DNA of 64,000 nucleotides from Lonicera japonica (GCA_021464415.1 JAKCWG010000884.1:124001-188000); one strand, 5' to 3'; positions 34,493-48,146 are shown, counted from the stretch's first letter. Program-made: numbers and translations. Notes: generated by a model from the letters alone, not told the origin.

Positions 34493-36764
34493 ATATAACA
34501 CCCCGTTCTTCTGTTTCTTTGTAGTTACCTTCATTCGTTCGTAAATTTCACCTCGGGTGGTGAAATTGTGTATTGAAGAGCCTCGTAGTGTTCTAGCACT
34601 CTATATTAGTCATATTAGTCTACCTCCACTCATGTGAGTGATCATTTAGTGATTCGGGTGGTCCGAATCAATATTGGCTCTTAAATTATGAGTTCTGGCC
34701 TTACGCGATTTCTTGTTTTTAGCCGACTTTGGAGCAGCGTAACTTCTTCGTTCCTCACCAGATTTTTAGGCAATCTACAACTTTTGTGTTTTGGCCAAAG
34801 GCAAATTCAGAATCCTACTAGGTTGAAACTGAGCCCGAAATAGGCAAATCGCTAATAGTTGTTCATTCGGTAACATTAACACGCTGACTTCATCGAATTT
34901 CTGGGAATTATCCGTCCATAATTTGAGGAGACTTTCTGTTCGATACTTGTAGAGATTTGAATAAGCTTTCTGTGGACATAAAAATCAACTCAATCAAACT
35001 TTCGAGCAAGAAGTTATGGTTGTTCAAAGCTCAGTGCTGTAGGTCCCAAATAGTGACGCGTGAACAATACTCGGGAGTGGAGAACGGGATTTATATATAT
35101 CGGTTTAACTTCATTTCTTTTTCATTTCATCACTAACATCTGAGAGCTCTTAAGGAGAGATAGAGTGAGGAAATTCTTGATGGTTTTGGTGGATTCTCAT
35201 CTCCAACCAAGAATTAAGCTACAAAACCCCCCACCTTATTTACTATTCATCATCTTCTTCACACTTCTTCCTCCATTAATGCTTGAGAGCTTAGAGAGGG
35301 AGCTATTGATGGAGACATAAATACAGGATCGTTTAATATTGCGTATAGATTGAACAAAATACTTTTGTTAAAACCCTATAAGAATAAAGGAATTTCACCT
35401 TTTTGGATCATGTAGAGGATCTATATGAGGAGACTAGCGTTTGAAACCATCAGATAGCGATTTGGTCAGATTTTTTTAATTCTCGCTGGGCTTCGAAAAT
35501 CAATTATTTTCTCCATCGAATCGACTTTTGATCGTCCTGATTTTTTGTGCAATAATGGTAACTTTGCGTTCCGAACAACATATCCAAAAATCAACCTGAT
35601 CCAACGGTGCGATCAAAAGTTACGATTGATTTACGACTACAGTGCCGAAAACCTAAAGATCTTCTATCGTACTCCTTTCACCATCAAATCCTGCACCAAG
35701 TGTGGGCTACGGTATCACCAAGATTTTCTCCTCTCTCAATAGAACAAACTTTAACTCATGAGAATTATTATTCTTATGAGAATAGACAAGGTCGGCGTAC
35801 ATATAAGGTTATGATAGGGACCTTAAGGAGAAATAAGTATCTGGGCTTCCTATAGAAAGTTGGAATCCTAATTCCACTATGAATTAGTTCATTCCATAAA
35901 TTATAATTCGCACCACTAAAGAATTAGAATTTCACTCCCGTCATTACCTCAAAATTATATTTTGAGCTCCTTGTTATTAAATACTTATTATTCTCCCCAC
36001 GTTAAGATTATAGATAACCGTCATTTAAATTAAATTACTAACAATTATATTTAAATGACTTCTTAATCCTTGAGCCTACCACTTAACTCATTTGACCTAT
36101 CGGATTAACATAATCCACCTGCAGGGTTTAACATGATCGAAACATATAAGCTTCTCAAGGGGTTATCATCAATCCCTATATTGGGACGTGGATTCTGTCA
36201 ATAATTAATATTCATCATATATATAGTGTCGTCATCCAATTCACGAAGATTATTGATCCATAAATGAATCTCATTCTTAATGAGTCAAAACAACAAACAC
36301 TACATATATATGTTTATTAATCATAATAACCATGGGATTTTAAATTGTTTTATATACTAAGTATAAAAACAATTAACCTAAACTGGTCCTATTCAATACA
36401 CACAAAGTGTACTAGCACAACGAGTTAAAACTATACCGTTTCCTGTACTTAAGATAAACTACTAAAACTTGTGCTACAATCCTACCGATGGGTGTCCAAT
36501 TCCATCTAAAACTGTAAACCATTAAACTTATATTCCACAAGAACCAATGATATGATCTTCTATGTGTAAGATATACTCTACACACCAAATCATCTACTAT
36601 ATGGAATAAAAGACACACATGCACAATATTTAAAAAAATAATATAATGCAACCATTGACCATAAAGATTCTCATTAAAATTGCAAAACCAAGTTTATAAC
36701 ATATCTAAATGAACAAGAAAATTATGGCATTTAGTATATCACTCTAACAGCTATAGCAGCCACC
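34493..36764 (+). repeat. Large Gypsy-type LTR, 5' part, split by a Copia-A solo LTR
   Basis: It begins tataacaccccg (probably TGTAACACCCCG with one change), and carries the promoter region atttatatatatcggttt (35089-35106) and a leader with gagagctcttaaggagagatagagtg. At 35306 it is interrupted by the Copia-A solo LTR and resumes for only 15 bp (gctatagcagccacc) before switching into Tat LTR sequence. The part 34990-35306 is duplicated at 37490-37808. Confidence 0.7.
35307..36749 (-). repeat. Solo LTR of the Copia-A family, TSD GCTAT
   Basis: It is the inverse of 20746-22217: on the + strand it starts TGATGGAGACATAAATAC and ends TATATCACTCTAACA. GCTAT flanks both sides (35302-35306, 36750-36754). 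1443 bp against 1472 bp in Copia-A. Confidence 0.93.
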
Positions 36765-37487
36765 AGCCGCAGTCCCCCAACCGCACGGCTACCTGCCAGT
36801 CGTACTGCTGGGACCAACCGCACGCCCCTAACAGCATTCCTGCGGCTACCCCTTGCGACTGGCCTCTTTTGGAGCATTTTTGGCAGAAATATTTCTTTAA
36901 ATAGGATCCTTGGGCTCTCACTTGGGATCATCAACACTCAATAGAGTTTTTAGTAAGGAGTAACTCTGTCAAAATTATTAGAGAGTCTTTTAGAGAGAAA
37001 GTTTTAGATAGAGAAAGTCTTAGAGAGAGTTTTAGAGAGAGAAAGTCTTAAAGAGAGAAAGTCTATAGAGAGAAAGGAGCAAGCAAGCGATCCTCGTTCT
37101 TCTTCAAGCGCATAAGGTACATTTCTCTACAACTCTCCTGAATTTCAATACTGTATTTTAATACGAGTTTTAATACAGAAAGTTAGATAACTTGAAAAGA
37201 AGTCCACTGCTTTCAAAATAAGTCCTTTCTAAATTTTACAAGAAAACTACAATCTGTTTTGACATGTTTTAAAAACAAAACAAAAAAATAACAGTTTCCA
37301 AACAAACAGAACTACGAGACTGATTTCATTCTACGAATAAATACGTAGGCGCTCGCAAAGCTCGAGTCTGATTTCAAAATACAGTTTTAAACTAAAATTA
37401 TCCGGAAAGGGCTATTCTGAAAACTATTCAAACTACTTGCAAGATGTCTAAAATAAGAAACAAATATATGATCCATTAAGAGACCGA
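36765..37487 (+). repeat. Tat LTR fragment (U3 to U5)
   Basis: It starts inside U3 (agccgcagtcccccaaccgc) and ends at gatccattaagagaccgag. It includes a TATA-like tttaaataggatcc (36892-36906), the GAGA-rich leader (36960-37080) and U5 words (ctacgagactgatttcattc). Both LTR ends are missing and no TSD is visible, so this piece was joined to its neighbours by deletion or illegitimate recombination. Confidence 0.8.
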
Positions 37488-39075
37488 GCGAAAAGATCAA
37501 CTTAATCAGACTTCTGAGCGAAAAGTTATGGTCGTTCAAAGTTCAATGCTGCAGCTCCCAAATAGTGACGCGTGAATAGTACCCAGAAGTGGAGAACGGG
37601 ATTTATATATATCGGTTTACGTTTATTTCTCTTTCATTTCATCACCAACATCTGAGAGCTCTTAGAGAGAGATAGAGTGAGGAAATTCTTGAGGGTTTTG
37701 GTGAATTCTCATCTCTAACCAAGAATTAAGCTACAAAACCCCCACCTTATTTACTATTCATAATCTTCTTCACACTTCTTAATCCATTGATGCTTGAGTG
37801 CTTAGAGAGGGAGCTATAGAAGCCACCTTTGGAGCTTTAAACATGTGGTAAATCATCAATAGAGCTGGGAACACTAATAATAAACTTGTTTTTCAAAGTA
37901 TTATGTGTTGATTTAGAGATTTCTATCACAAATGGGTATTTTCTTGAAACCCTAGGTTTGTTTGCATGCTCATGTGGGTTTGGTTGGGTTAGAGTTGAAT
38001 CATTGATGTGTATGAGTAAATTATCATCCAAACATCATGTATTAGTGATTGATTTCTTGTTATAAGCCACAAATTTTCACCTACACATCACACCCACTTG
38101 TTAGCTAGGTGTATGAACCATGAATTGGGGATTTCAGGATTTGTGCGTGATTAAGGGTTTTTTATGGACTATAAACTATAGAGACGCAACATTATGCTAG
38201 TTGATATGTATATAAATAGTCATCCTTGAGAATTGCACAAAGTCCACAACTACACAAGCTAGCTATAGCAAATTTTTGGGATACTTGCACACATGTGTGC
38301 ATTGGACTATAATTTTGTGTCAAACCTTAGATATTACACTCTTATGTGTTGTGAGTATCGATTTGTGGGGTGTAAGCTGCCTTAGTAATAATGGCAGGAG
38401 ATTAATGTACCGTAAACTGACCTGTTAAAGTGAGAATCGTAGGAAATGGTACTTGCGTGGAGTAGGATGTCGTATATGAGCGTCTAAAACTCATAAAGTC
38501 ATATTATTATGCTATAAGGCATAAAATACCGATTGTACATAATTGGCCATAGAGTACGAGCGATGATATCACAATGAGACATCTAGCACCACTAATGAAC
38601 CAATTGGCCGTAAAGTGTGAATTAACAAGTAACGTTAAGATTATGGACATGAAGCATGATAATGACGCTTACTTTGATTATGATGAATGTATAGTGGGTT
38701 GTGATGGATTGTATTTACATATGTGATATGCCATATGTTTGATGTTAATGATGATATTCATTGTGAACGAAAATGATATTCTCGGTTATTGCGATCACAC
38801 ATATGGGCTAGATTATTGGACCGAGCACCGGGTAGCTCCCGCATGACTCAAAGACGGGTCGCCTAATTGCCGCCCATGAGTGAAAATCCCTAAACCATGC
38901 ACGAAAAAGAAGGTGGAGTCCACCTATGGTTGAATTATCCACAAAGTAGAGCCCACTCTTTGTATCTTGCCTTCCAACTGGACTATGTGTTCTTGGTTAG
39001 ACGAGTTTTCCCTGCAAGCGGAGTAGGTCCCGTGTGCCACTACTATCCAATTAGTGAGTTTCCCAGATAGTAGTT

Positions 39076-40253
39076 TGTGAACACCCCAATACACGACTCT
39101 CGTGTGAACGCCGGTTTTCTTAAAACAAGCATCTCGCATCAAGTATTGAGTCATCAGGCATATAGAAGACCATTAGGAAAGACTCCATTTTTCGGCCACG
39201 TTGGGAGTCTACTATACCCTTTGTTGCCTCTTCACTTACTCAGGTCTCGGGGTGCGGGGCAACGCCCCGTTAGAAATTGGGTTTTTTCCCGAGTGTTTCT
39301 GTGCGGTTTTGTGAGCCAGCCGCAGCCCCCAGCCGCATGCCCCAACCGTACAGTAGGCTGCCAGCCGTACGGTTGGCACCCAGCCGCACGCCCCAGCCGC
39401 AAGCACCAACCGCATGCCCCAACCGCACGCACCAACCGCACGCCCCAACCGCATGCCCTAGCCGCACGCCCCAACCGCATGCCCTAGCCGCACGCCTGCA
39501 GCTACCCCCTGCGGTTGGACTCCTTTGGAGCGTTTTTGGCAGAATTTGTGCTATAAATAGGACCCTTGGGCTCTCATTCTAGGCATCAACACCCAATAGT
39601 GTTTCTAGTAAGTGGAGATTCTATCAAAATTATTAGAGAGGTTTTTTGAGGGAATTTCTAGAGAGAGAAAGTTAGTGAGAGAAAGTTTTGGAGAGAGAAA
39701 GTGTTAGAGAGAGAAGGAGGCAAGGAAGGAAAATCAAGGCAAGGTTCTGTTCTATTTTTCAAGCGCATCCGGTATATTTTTCTACAACTTTTCTAATTTC
39801 AATACTGCATTTAAATTTTTGTTTTAATATAGAAATTTAGATAACTTGCAAAGAAGTTCATTGTTTTCAAAATATATCCTTTCTAAATTTTACAAGAAAT
39901 TTAAAATCCGTTTTGACACGTTTTCAAAACAAAATAAAAATACAAAAATAGTTTCCAAACAAGTGGAACTACGAGACTCTGATTTCATTTTACGAATGAA
40001 TACGTAGGCGCTTGTAAAGCTCGAGTCACCTTCCCAATTCGTAACGTAGTTCCCGAACCCTAGCAAAGTAAATTTTTAAACGAATCTCTGGTTTTAAACG
40101 TATGAGCGATAATTCATTTTCGAATTGTCTTTCGTACGATCTTTTCTTGTAAAACAAACTGGCGACTCTACAACACACATTTTCCTTTAAAACCATAAAA
40201 AAAATCGAGAACGGAGGATTCCCTCTCTCGGGTCGGGGGTCCGGATTCTCACA
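39076..40253 (+). repeat. 5' LTR of Tat-2 (1178 bp)
   Basis: It starts TGTGAACACCCC, ends GGATTCTCACA, and is followed directly by the primer site. Compared with the 3' LTR it lacks about 140 bp at 40027/40028 (gctcgagtc joined to accttcccaattcg). The small ORFs at 39077-39582 on both strands are translations of the GC-rich U3 repeats. Confidence 0.93.
39310..39560 (+). promoter_or_regulatory. U3 promoter of the Tat-2 5' LTR
   Basis: A cluster of ccaaccgcacgcc-type words and palindrome variants (gccgtacggttggc at about 39364) leads to the TATA box TATAAATA (39552-39559) in the word GTGCTATAAATAGGACC. GAGA-rich sequence follows the expected start (39640-39715). Confidence 0.75.
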
Positions 40254-40254
40254 G

Positions 40255-40272
40255 TGGCGACTCTGCTGGGGA
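40255..40272 (+). promoter_or_regulatory. Primer binding site of Tat-2
   Basis: TGGCGACTCTGCTGGGGA starts 2 bp after the LTR end. It has the form of the tRNA-Arg type primer sites seen in Tat/Ogre elements; the exact tRNA is inferred, not checked. Confidence 0.75.
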
Positions 40273-41388
40273 CGTCGAGAACTAAGCTCTTATATAATGG
40301 ATCATATATCTAATTTCTATTATTTATTAGGAATAGGTCTTGAAAGCCTTAGTCCTAGGATAACATAGAAGCTATCTAGGTGGATACCTTGATGCCTTTA
40401 TTTGCTAATTATGTGAGGAAAATCTTTTTCATAAATCAAAATTGTGTAAAAACCTGTAACAAATCCTAAAGCATTGATCAATAATGAACCGCCAGATTAT
40501 TATTTTGCACACACTCACGTCTTATCATGCATTTTCGCGAGTGTGAATTTTACCCTATCAACCTCGGGACCAGAGTCGTGACTAGGCCGCGGACTTGCGG
40601 GTCCGCACTAGCCAAAAGCGCCTGGGACCACTCTCCTTGGCCAAGTACTTACCGTGGTATATCGAGTGACGAGAACACTCACGTACCCGGGATGTATATC
40701 AAAAGGTCCTTACAAGTACCTGCGCTCTTAAGGTATATCGTAAGACCTGCCAAATAAGAGGGAGCCTTAAACTTTACCCTATACAACCACGCTTGCATAC
40801 AGGGGAGTCAGCCTAGAACACAAAGATTTTTTAGCGTCGTTTTAATGACCGACAGTCATGAGAATCTGAACCAGCTAAGGCCCTGCCATTTATACTATGA
40901 CGGTTTCGACAGGTACGACCGGAGGCTGTCCGACCTTCGCTGTAAAAATTCACGAGGACTGAATCTTCATAATTTTCCTGATGCTGATTCCATGAATAAA
41001 GCAACTCATGAAGAGAGAACCTCCCGTGATTTTCAAATGATTTTTCTAAAAAGCTCTTTTTTGAAATAGTTTTTCAAAACTATAGACGATCAGGGAACCC
41101 ATGGAATTCTTTTCCTACCCTATCTCTATACGGGGCTCTCAAGTTGTTTCCGTCGGTCTGTTTTTGATCACACGTAAAGAAAATCTTTTGTGTGTTTATT
41201 TTTGTCCCGATCGATGTATTTCTGGATAAAGTCTGGCAAGTTCTAAATGATATATTGTTGTTTTCTGGGGGGGGAATGTGCGCTATCGAATTTGTTCTTT
41301 TTTCCGGCATCAGACATTCACACTGGCCTCTGCGTGGGCCGAAAGAGATAACACCGGTAGACTCATCAGACCAGGCTCAACTGACATT
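40273..41388 (+). other. Tat-2 leader (5' UTR)
   Basis: 1.1 kb between primer site and gag without a supported gene. It would contain the dimerisation and packaging signals of the element RNA, but I cannot point to them. Confidence 0.6.
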
Positions 41389-43199
41389 ATGGATCAGAAT
41401 ACTCCGAACCCGGGAATGACACAGAACAATACCGCTGAGGGTCAGCCACTACATCACACCCCATCTCTCAATGCCGATCCAAACTTACCTAGTACAAGCG
41501 AAAACATGAACGCTCCATTGCCAAACCCTGAGGACATGTATCGGATGTTAATGAACCTGAACCAAAGCATGGCCATGTTGCTAGGTGACAATCAAAACGC
41601 TCGTGCCAAGTTGGACGAGTTGGCTAAAGGCCGCCTGGCAGAACCACCGAGGGAAACTCCGATTATTCCTCCACCACCACCGCCACTCTCAGTTCATACG
41701 GAAGCACCACCCCCGTTCGAACAATTGAACCAACCCAAACACATGCATGATCTAGTTGGCAATTGGTTACACCAAGATCTTATCAATCAAGCCCCTCCAA
41801 AAATGCAACCAGTCCACGAACCTTATCACGATCCATATTATGAACCGATAAAGAGGCCCATGAATGTCCAAGGGGAGGGACCCTCACTAGTGGAAGGTTA
41901 CCGGGGGGACAAAAACTTATCTGAACTTAAGGAACAACTGAAAGCTCTTACCCAGAAGGTCGTTGAAAGTTCAAATGATTTGACCCAGTTACAGAGCTAC
42001 AATTTGTACCCTGTGGCTCATTATCCGGTCGGATTTAAGATGCCTTCAATTCCAAAGTTTACAGGAACTACACTGCCGGAACTCCACCTGAAATCATATG
42101 TCCGCTCCATGAGAATTTATGATGTTGGGGAAGCAGAATTGGCTAATTCTTTTCATCTTACGCTAGCTGGACCGACCCAGAGTTGGTTTTTGAACCTCGA
42201 AAAACATCGGGTTAGATCATGGTCAGCCATCGTCCAAGAGTTTGTGGCGCAATATAAAACTAATGAAGAGCTTAAAGTCACAAGAAAACATTTGGAGATG
42301 GCTAAACAAGGTGGAGAGAATTCGTTACGAGGTGGAGAGAATTGGCTGCCTAAATGGTGGAGCGCCTAGATGAAGAAGAACAATTGGGAATGATAGTGAA
42401 AAATTTGAAACCCAAAATTCGGGTTCAAATGGGTCATCAGTTCTTTAGCAGGTTCAAGGCTCTGCTCCACGTGGGTAACGAAATCGAGGAGGACCTGGCC
42501 AAACAGGCCGAAATCAAGAAGTCTGCCTCTCAATACAAAAAGACTTCTACATCCGCTGTCAATCAAGTAACGTCTTACGGGTCCTATGGTAGAGGATACT
42601 CCAACAACCCTTATGGTCAAAGCTCTGTGAAAAACATTGGGGATTATCCTACACCGGGGTATCGCAACAACAATAATAACAACCCCCGGACGTTTGATCA
42701 GAACCGCTCACAGGATCAACATTTTTCACAATTACCGGGACCGTTGGGAAAGGTTTTTGAGCAACTGAAAGAAGCTGGGATTATGTATCCCATGAATCCG
42801 AGACCTCTACCACAACAAATACCGCCTCATTGGAACATGAATGAGCGGTGCAAATATCACCAAGGGTTTGGGCACACTATTAATAGTTGTATGGCTCTAC
42901 GGCATGCTATCCAAAACCTGATCGATAGAAAGAGAATCCCAGATCCGTCAGCCCCGAATGTTGCCAGGAATCCCCTTCCTAATCACCGAATCAACGCTAT
43001 CGAGGAGGATTTAGACTTACCAGATCCTGTATTCCTGATTAAACCTGTTGCGTATGCAGACAATGTTGAAGTGTTGAAATTTGGCTGTTTAAAGCCTTCA
43101 CCCATAGTCACCGAATACATTCCCCCAAAGTCCCAAAAAATCGCCGGAGATACCGAAGATGAACCGAGGAAATCCGAGGCGACAAGGGCTCGGATATAA
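41389..43199 (+). pseudogene. gag: Broken gag of Tat-2
   Basis: ATG at 41389 opens a proline-rich N-terminal part, followed by the capsid block (GEAELANSFHLTLAGPTQSW, about 42128-42187). Near 42310-42330 a small rearrangement (ggtggagagaatt present twice, 42310 and 42331) shifts the frame and removes a few codons present in Tat-1; TAA at 42351 follows in the new frame. The rest reads through the knuckle CKYHQGFGHTINSC (C-x2-H-x4-H-x4-C, about 42850-42891) to 43199, where another frame change joins it to pol. In this lineage gag and pol are usually one frame, so both breaks are probably decay. Confidence 0.88.
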
Positions 43200-46100
43200 C
43201 CGAGGAAAAGCAGTAAATAGAGACACCCATCAAAGTGCATATTCCTCACAAATAAACATGATCGCTTTTGATTGGAGCAAAGTTTCGCAAACTGAGGAAA
43301 AGTCGCCTCCAACCCCCGTTGAAATAACTGAAAAAGGAAATGATCCAGTTGCAACGTGGGTCCAATAGTTGACCCGTTCTGGGAGAGTTTACCAACCACC
43401 GAGTGCCAAACAATCTACTGATGCCACTACTCCCAAGGAACAGACAAAAGATCCGGAAGAAGGGCGTGTTGTTCAACAGTTGAAGAAAACACAAGCCCAA
43501 ATCTCAATTTGGGGACTCTTAGTAGCTTCTAAACCACATCGGATGGCCCTAATGAAAATGTTAGACCAATCAGTTGTTCCTCTGGAATCCACCCCGAATG
43601 AGTTAACAACAATGATCGCTTCAATGGGGGTACAAAAGCAAGTACTTGGTTTTTCTAATGAAGATCTATCACCGCTCGGTCGGGATCATAATCAAGCCCT
43701 ACACATCACCGTCGTGGCCTGTGGGATGTCTATCCCTTACGTTCTTGTGGATAACGGTTCTACGATTAATGTGTGTCCTCTGAAAACTGATGTTCGTTTG
43801 GGTATCGACTTAACTACATTAGAAGAATCGCCAGTCACGGTTAGGGCATACGACAATACCAAGCGAGAGGTACTGGGTTCCGTCATGCTGAGTATACAAA
43901 TAGGGCCGGCCACGTTTACCACTGAGTTCTAAGTCATTGACATTCTATCAAGCTTCCACTTGTTATTGGGACGAGTTTGGCTACATGAGGTTAGGGCACT
44001 CCCTTTTTCACTTCATCAAAAAATGAAAATACCATTCAACGGCAACATCATTATCATTAAAGGAGATCCTGAAAGGGCAATAATGCCAAAAAATTCGCCT
44101 GTATTGGGAATCGGAAGCCAAGATGTCCAACTCGGGGGATTTTCGTATGAGCCGAAAGTACAAACTCTCACCACCCAAACTGTGAATTATCTACCCCCCA
44201 ATGACATGGCTACCATGAAGGCGCAAGTCGTACAGATGATGAGGAAAATGAAATTCTTACCGAGAATTGGCTTTGGAAAATACAAAGCCGGCATTGCGCA
44301 AATGATTGAACCATACCAACAACCGAGTCCTCTTGCTGGGTTGGGATATACGGGGGATGATGATCGCATAAAAAGTGCCGTATTCACTGACAGATCGTTA
44401 AATGGGTGGTTCGTGAAAGAAGGTGAAGACTTCCCTTACTGCGGATTTCAAGAACCATGGGTAAATGAGGAGGGAAGGCGCCAGCCGGGATTAGAAATCT
44501 TCTTTGAAGAAGACTTGTATGTGAGCGAAGGTTTTACTCATACCTTCTCATCAAAGCTGAAAATAACCAAGCCACCTGCCGAGCCACTGGAAGATGAAGA
44601 TATGTTGGGTGACATGTTTGAGGTTATGGCAATTGAGGAAGAAGACTATCTCGAGGACCCTGTACATCTCATACCTCCCGTTGAAGAGGAAAAGAAGAAA
44701 AAGAGAGAGAAGAATGTTGATAGAAATGTACAAAATTTAGAATGTATGCTATCTATACCAAATGTTGTTTCTATCAATAAAATTGACAATCTTTCCCCTT
44801 ACTTTGATTCTTGTGATGTTGAAGTTATGAACGAAAATTTGAATGATGAACAAAGAATACAACCCATTGAAGGGGACATGATCACAATAAATTTGGGAAC
44901 AACTGATGACAAAAAAGAGATAAAAATTGTGGCCGAGTTAAGCCATGACGAAAAAACAGACTTAGAAAATTTGTTGAAAGAGTTTGTTAGTATTTTCGCT
45001 TGGTCATACGCTAATATGCCGGGTTTAGACGCCAATATTGTGATGCATGAAATACACACTAAACCTGAATGCAAACCTGTCAAGCAAAAGTTAAGAAAAC
45101 TAATACCTGAGTGGTCACTCAAGGTAAAAGAAGAAGTCACAAAACAATTGGATGTCGGATTCATACGGGTCGTTGAATACCCTACTTGGTTGGCCAACGT
45201 AGTGCCAGTACCAAAAGCCAATGGCAAAGTACGGGTTTGTGTCGACTATCGCAATTTAAATGCTGCATGTCCAAAAGATGATTTTCCACTGCCAAACATT
45301 GATCTCATTGTCGACAACACTGCAAATCATGCTTTAAAATCATTCGTTGATGGCTTTGCCGGGTATAATCAAATCAAAATGCATCCTGATCATCAGGAAA
45401 AGACGGCTTTTATCACGCCATGGGGTACTTATTGTTATACTGTCATGCCATTCGGGTTGAAAAATGCAGGGGCCACGTATCAGCGAGCGGCAACTACTTT
45501 ATTTCATGATATGATTCATAAGGAAGTCGAAGTGTATGTTGACGATATGATCATCAAATCATTAGACCGAGCAAGTCATGTGGAAACTCTTCGGGTCTTC
45601 TTTGAACGGCTTATGCAATTTCAAATGCGTTTGAATCCTCATAAATGTGTATTCGGGGTCACCAAAGGCAAGATACTGGGGTATATAGTTAGCAGAAAGG
45701 GAATCGAGGTAGATCCAGCAAAGGTTAAAGCTATTCAAGAAATGCCAGTCCCTAAAACCGAAAAGGAAATACGAGGCTTCCTCGGGAGACTACAGTTCAT
45801 CAGCAGATTCATTTCACAGTTGACTCGAACGTGTGAACCAATTTGTAAGCTACTCCAAAAGAGCTCAGATGGGCAATGGAACGAGCAATGCCAAGAAGCA
45901 TTTGATAAGATTAAACAATATTTGTCCAAGCCGCCAGTCTTAGCATCTCCACAAGTAGGCACTCTGTTGATACTATACATGTCAGTCAACGACTCATCAG
46001 TTGGGGCAATGTTAGCATAACATTTGTTGAAAACAAGAACTGAACAAGCAATATACTACCTCAGCAAAAAGTTTTCTCCAGGGGAACAAAACTATACAGC

Positions 46101-48146
46101 TTTAGAGAAATCGTGTGCCTCGTTGGTTTGGGCCACCCAGAAGTTGCGACATTATATGTTGGTCTTTTCCGTGATCTTAATCTCTCGCATGGATCCTCTG
46201 CGATACTTGTTCGAAAAGCCAGTGTTGACTAATCGAATGGCTAAATGGGTATTTCTACTTTCAGAGTTTGACATTTCTTATGTAACTCAAAAGGCTATCA
46301 AAGGGCAAATCATAGCAGACCACTTAGCGGGTAATCCTATTATTGATACTGACGTACAGGACTTTGGATTTCCTGATGAAGGTATCATGGAAATTACGAA
46401 AGATGATGAATGGAAAATGTATTTTGACGGGGCTTGTAATCGAAATGGGAATGGAATCGGGATCCTGCTAATTTCTCCAGATCAAACCCATGCCCCTATG
46501 TCCTTTCGCCTGGAATTTCCTTGTACCAATAATATCGCGGAATACGAAGCTTGTATTGTCGGATTAGAAATCGCTTGGCGGAGAGGGGTTCACAAGATTT
46601 AAGTGTTCGGAGACTCCGCTCTCATTATTCATCAGATTTTGAAAAAATGGAAGATTAAAGAGGAAAAACTTGTGCCATTTTTAGCCCAACTCGAAGAAAC
46701 TTCTGAAAAATTTGACTGTATTGAGTTCTTCTATATCCCGAGAACACAGAACAACTTTGCTGATGCCTTAGCTACTCTGGCCTCGATGATTGAAATTCCA
46801 GGGGAAAGAGAAGAAATTCAGATTCAGATTCAGAAGCGGATAAATCCAGTATTCTGCCTATCACTCGACGTTGAAAGTGGAAATGAGATTGATAAGAACG
46901 TTTGGTATTATGATATCTGGAAATTGCTCAAGCATGATGAATACCCGCCAAATATCGATAAAACCACTCGGGTTACACTTCGCCGACTCGCATCCCGGTT
47001 TATCATCTGTGCGGGAAAATTATACCGAAGAAATGATGATGGTATACACCTTCAATGTCTTGACGAAGAGAAAGCCCGAGCAATGATGGAACAAATTCAT
47101 AGTGGAGAGTGTGGTCAACATATGAGTGGTCATACATTGGCACGTAAAATAGTGCGACAAGGGTATTACTGGCTAACGATGCAAAAAGATTGTTTTAACT
47201 ACGTCAAAGGATGTCACCAATGCCAAATATACGCCAAGGCACAGAAACTCCCACCAAAAGAGTTATATCCTATGACATCTCCCTAGCCATTTTCCATCTG
47301 GGGTATCGACATAATTGGTAAGATCTCGCCAAAAGGAAGCAACGGGCATGAATATATTCTGGTAGCCATTGATTATTTCACCAAGTGGGTTGAAGCTGAG
47401 TCTTACAAAGATTTGAATGCCCGAAAAGTAGCTCGATTCATCCATCACAACATTATATGCCGATATAGGGTGCCACATGAGATCATATCCGATAATGGGA
47501 CGCATTTTGAGGGTGAAGCCAACGAAATCATGGAAGAATATGGCATCAAACGCCACAAATATTCTCCGTATTGCCCGCAAACTAATGGAGCCATTGAGGC
47601 TACTAATAAGAATTTAAAGAACATCATTAGTAAGATGATCAGATCCGGCAGAGATTGGCCCGAAAAGCTCCTATATGCACTTTGGGGATATCGAACTACT
47701 AAGAGGGTTTCTACGGGATCAACACCTTTTTCCCTCACCTATGGAATGGAAGCAGTCTTACCAGTGGAAATGGAAATACCGTCTTTACGGGTTGTCTTGG
47801 AAAATCAAATCACTGAAAGTGATTGGATAAAGGCGCGGTATGAGGAATTGGCAATGATTGATGAAAACCGTCTGAGGGCTTCATATCAACATCAAGGGTA
47901 TCAAAAACGTGTTGCTAAAGCCTTTAATAAAAAAATCCGAGACAGAAACATCGTAGTTGGGGATTTAGTACTCAAAGAAATTCGCGAACCAGCCCGAGAC
48001 CCACGAGGAAAATTTTCGCCAAAGTGGACAGGCCCCTACATTGTTACCAAAATCCTATCTGGAGGTGTCGTGCTTCTTACCGACATTGATGCCAAGAGTT
48101 AAACTTACCAGTCAACCTTGATCGATTGAAGAAATACTACCAGTAA
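43160..48146 (+). pseudogene. pol: Broken pol of Tat-2: protease, RT, two RNase H, integrase
   Basis: A single frame spans about 5 kb with in-frame stops at 43366, 43930, 46018, 46600 and 47284; a frame change near 48100 hides the likely natural stop at 48144. Domains: protease with D-N-G-S at 43750-43761; a G-patch-like segment (GFGKYKAGI, about 44269); RT 45030-45950 with intact Tyr-Val-Asp-Asp at 45535-45546; RNase H with KAIKGQIIADHLAG near 46285; a second RNase H 46410-46800 with FDGACNRNGNGIG, EYEACIVGLE, GDSALIIHQ and NNFADALATLAS (D-E-D-D residues present); integrase 47080-48100 with its zinc finger (CHQCQ), WGIDIIG, SDNGTHF and GAIEATN (D-D-E present). The two RNase H domains mark the Tat lineage. 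Catalytic residues survive; only stops and frame changes disable it. Confidence 0.92.

Noticed and set aside
39232..39582. Overlapping ORFs on both strands rich in Arg, Leu, Ala, Gly or Pro, His, Thr
   Set aside because: They are translations of the GC-rich U3 repeats of the LTR; the same happens at 55646-55987 and 57524-57811.
41080..41310. 76-codon reverse ORF in the Tat-2 leader
   Set aside because: No motif, no promoter-like block of the kind found at the two antisense genes.
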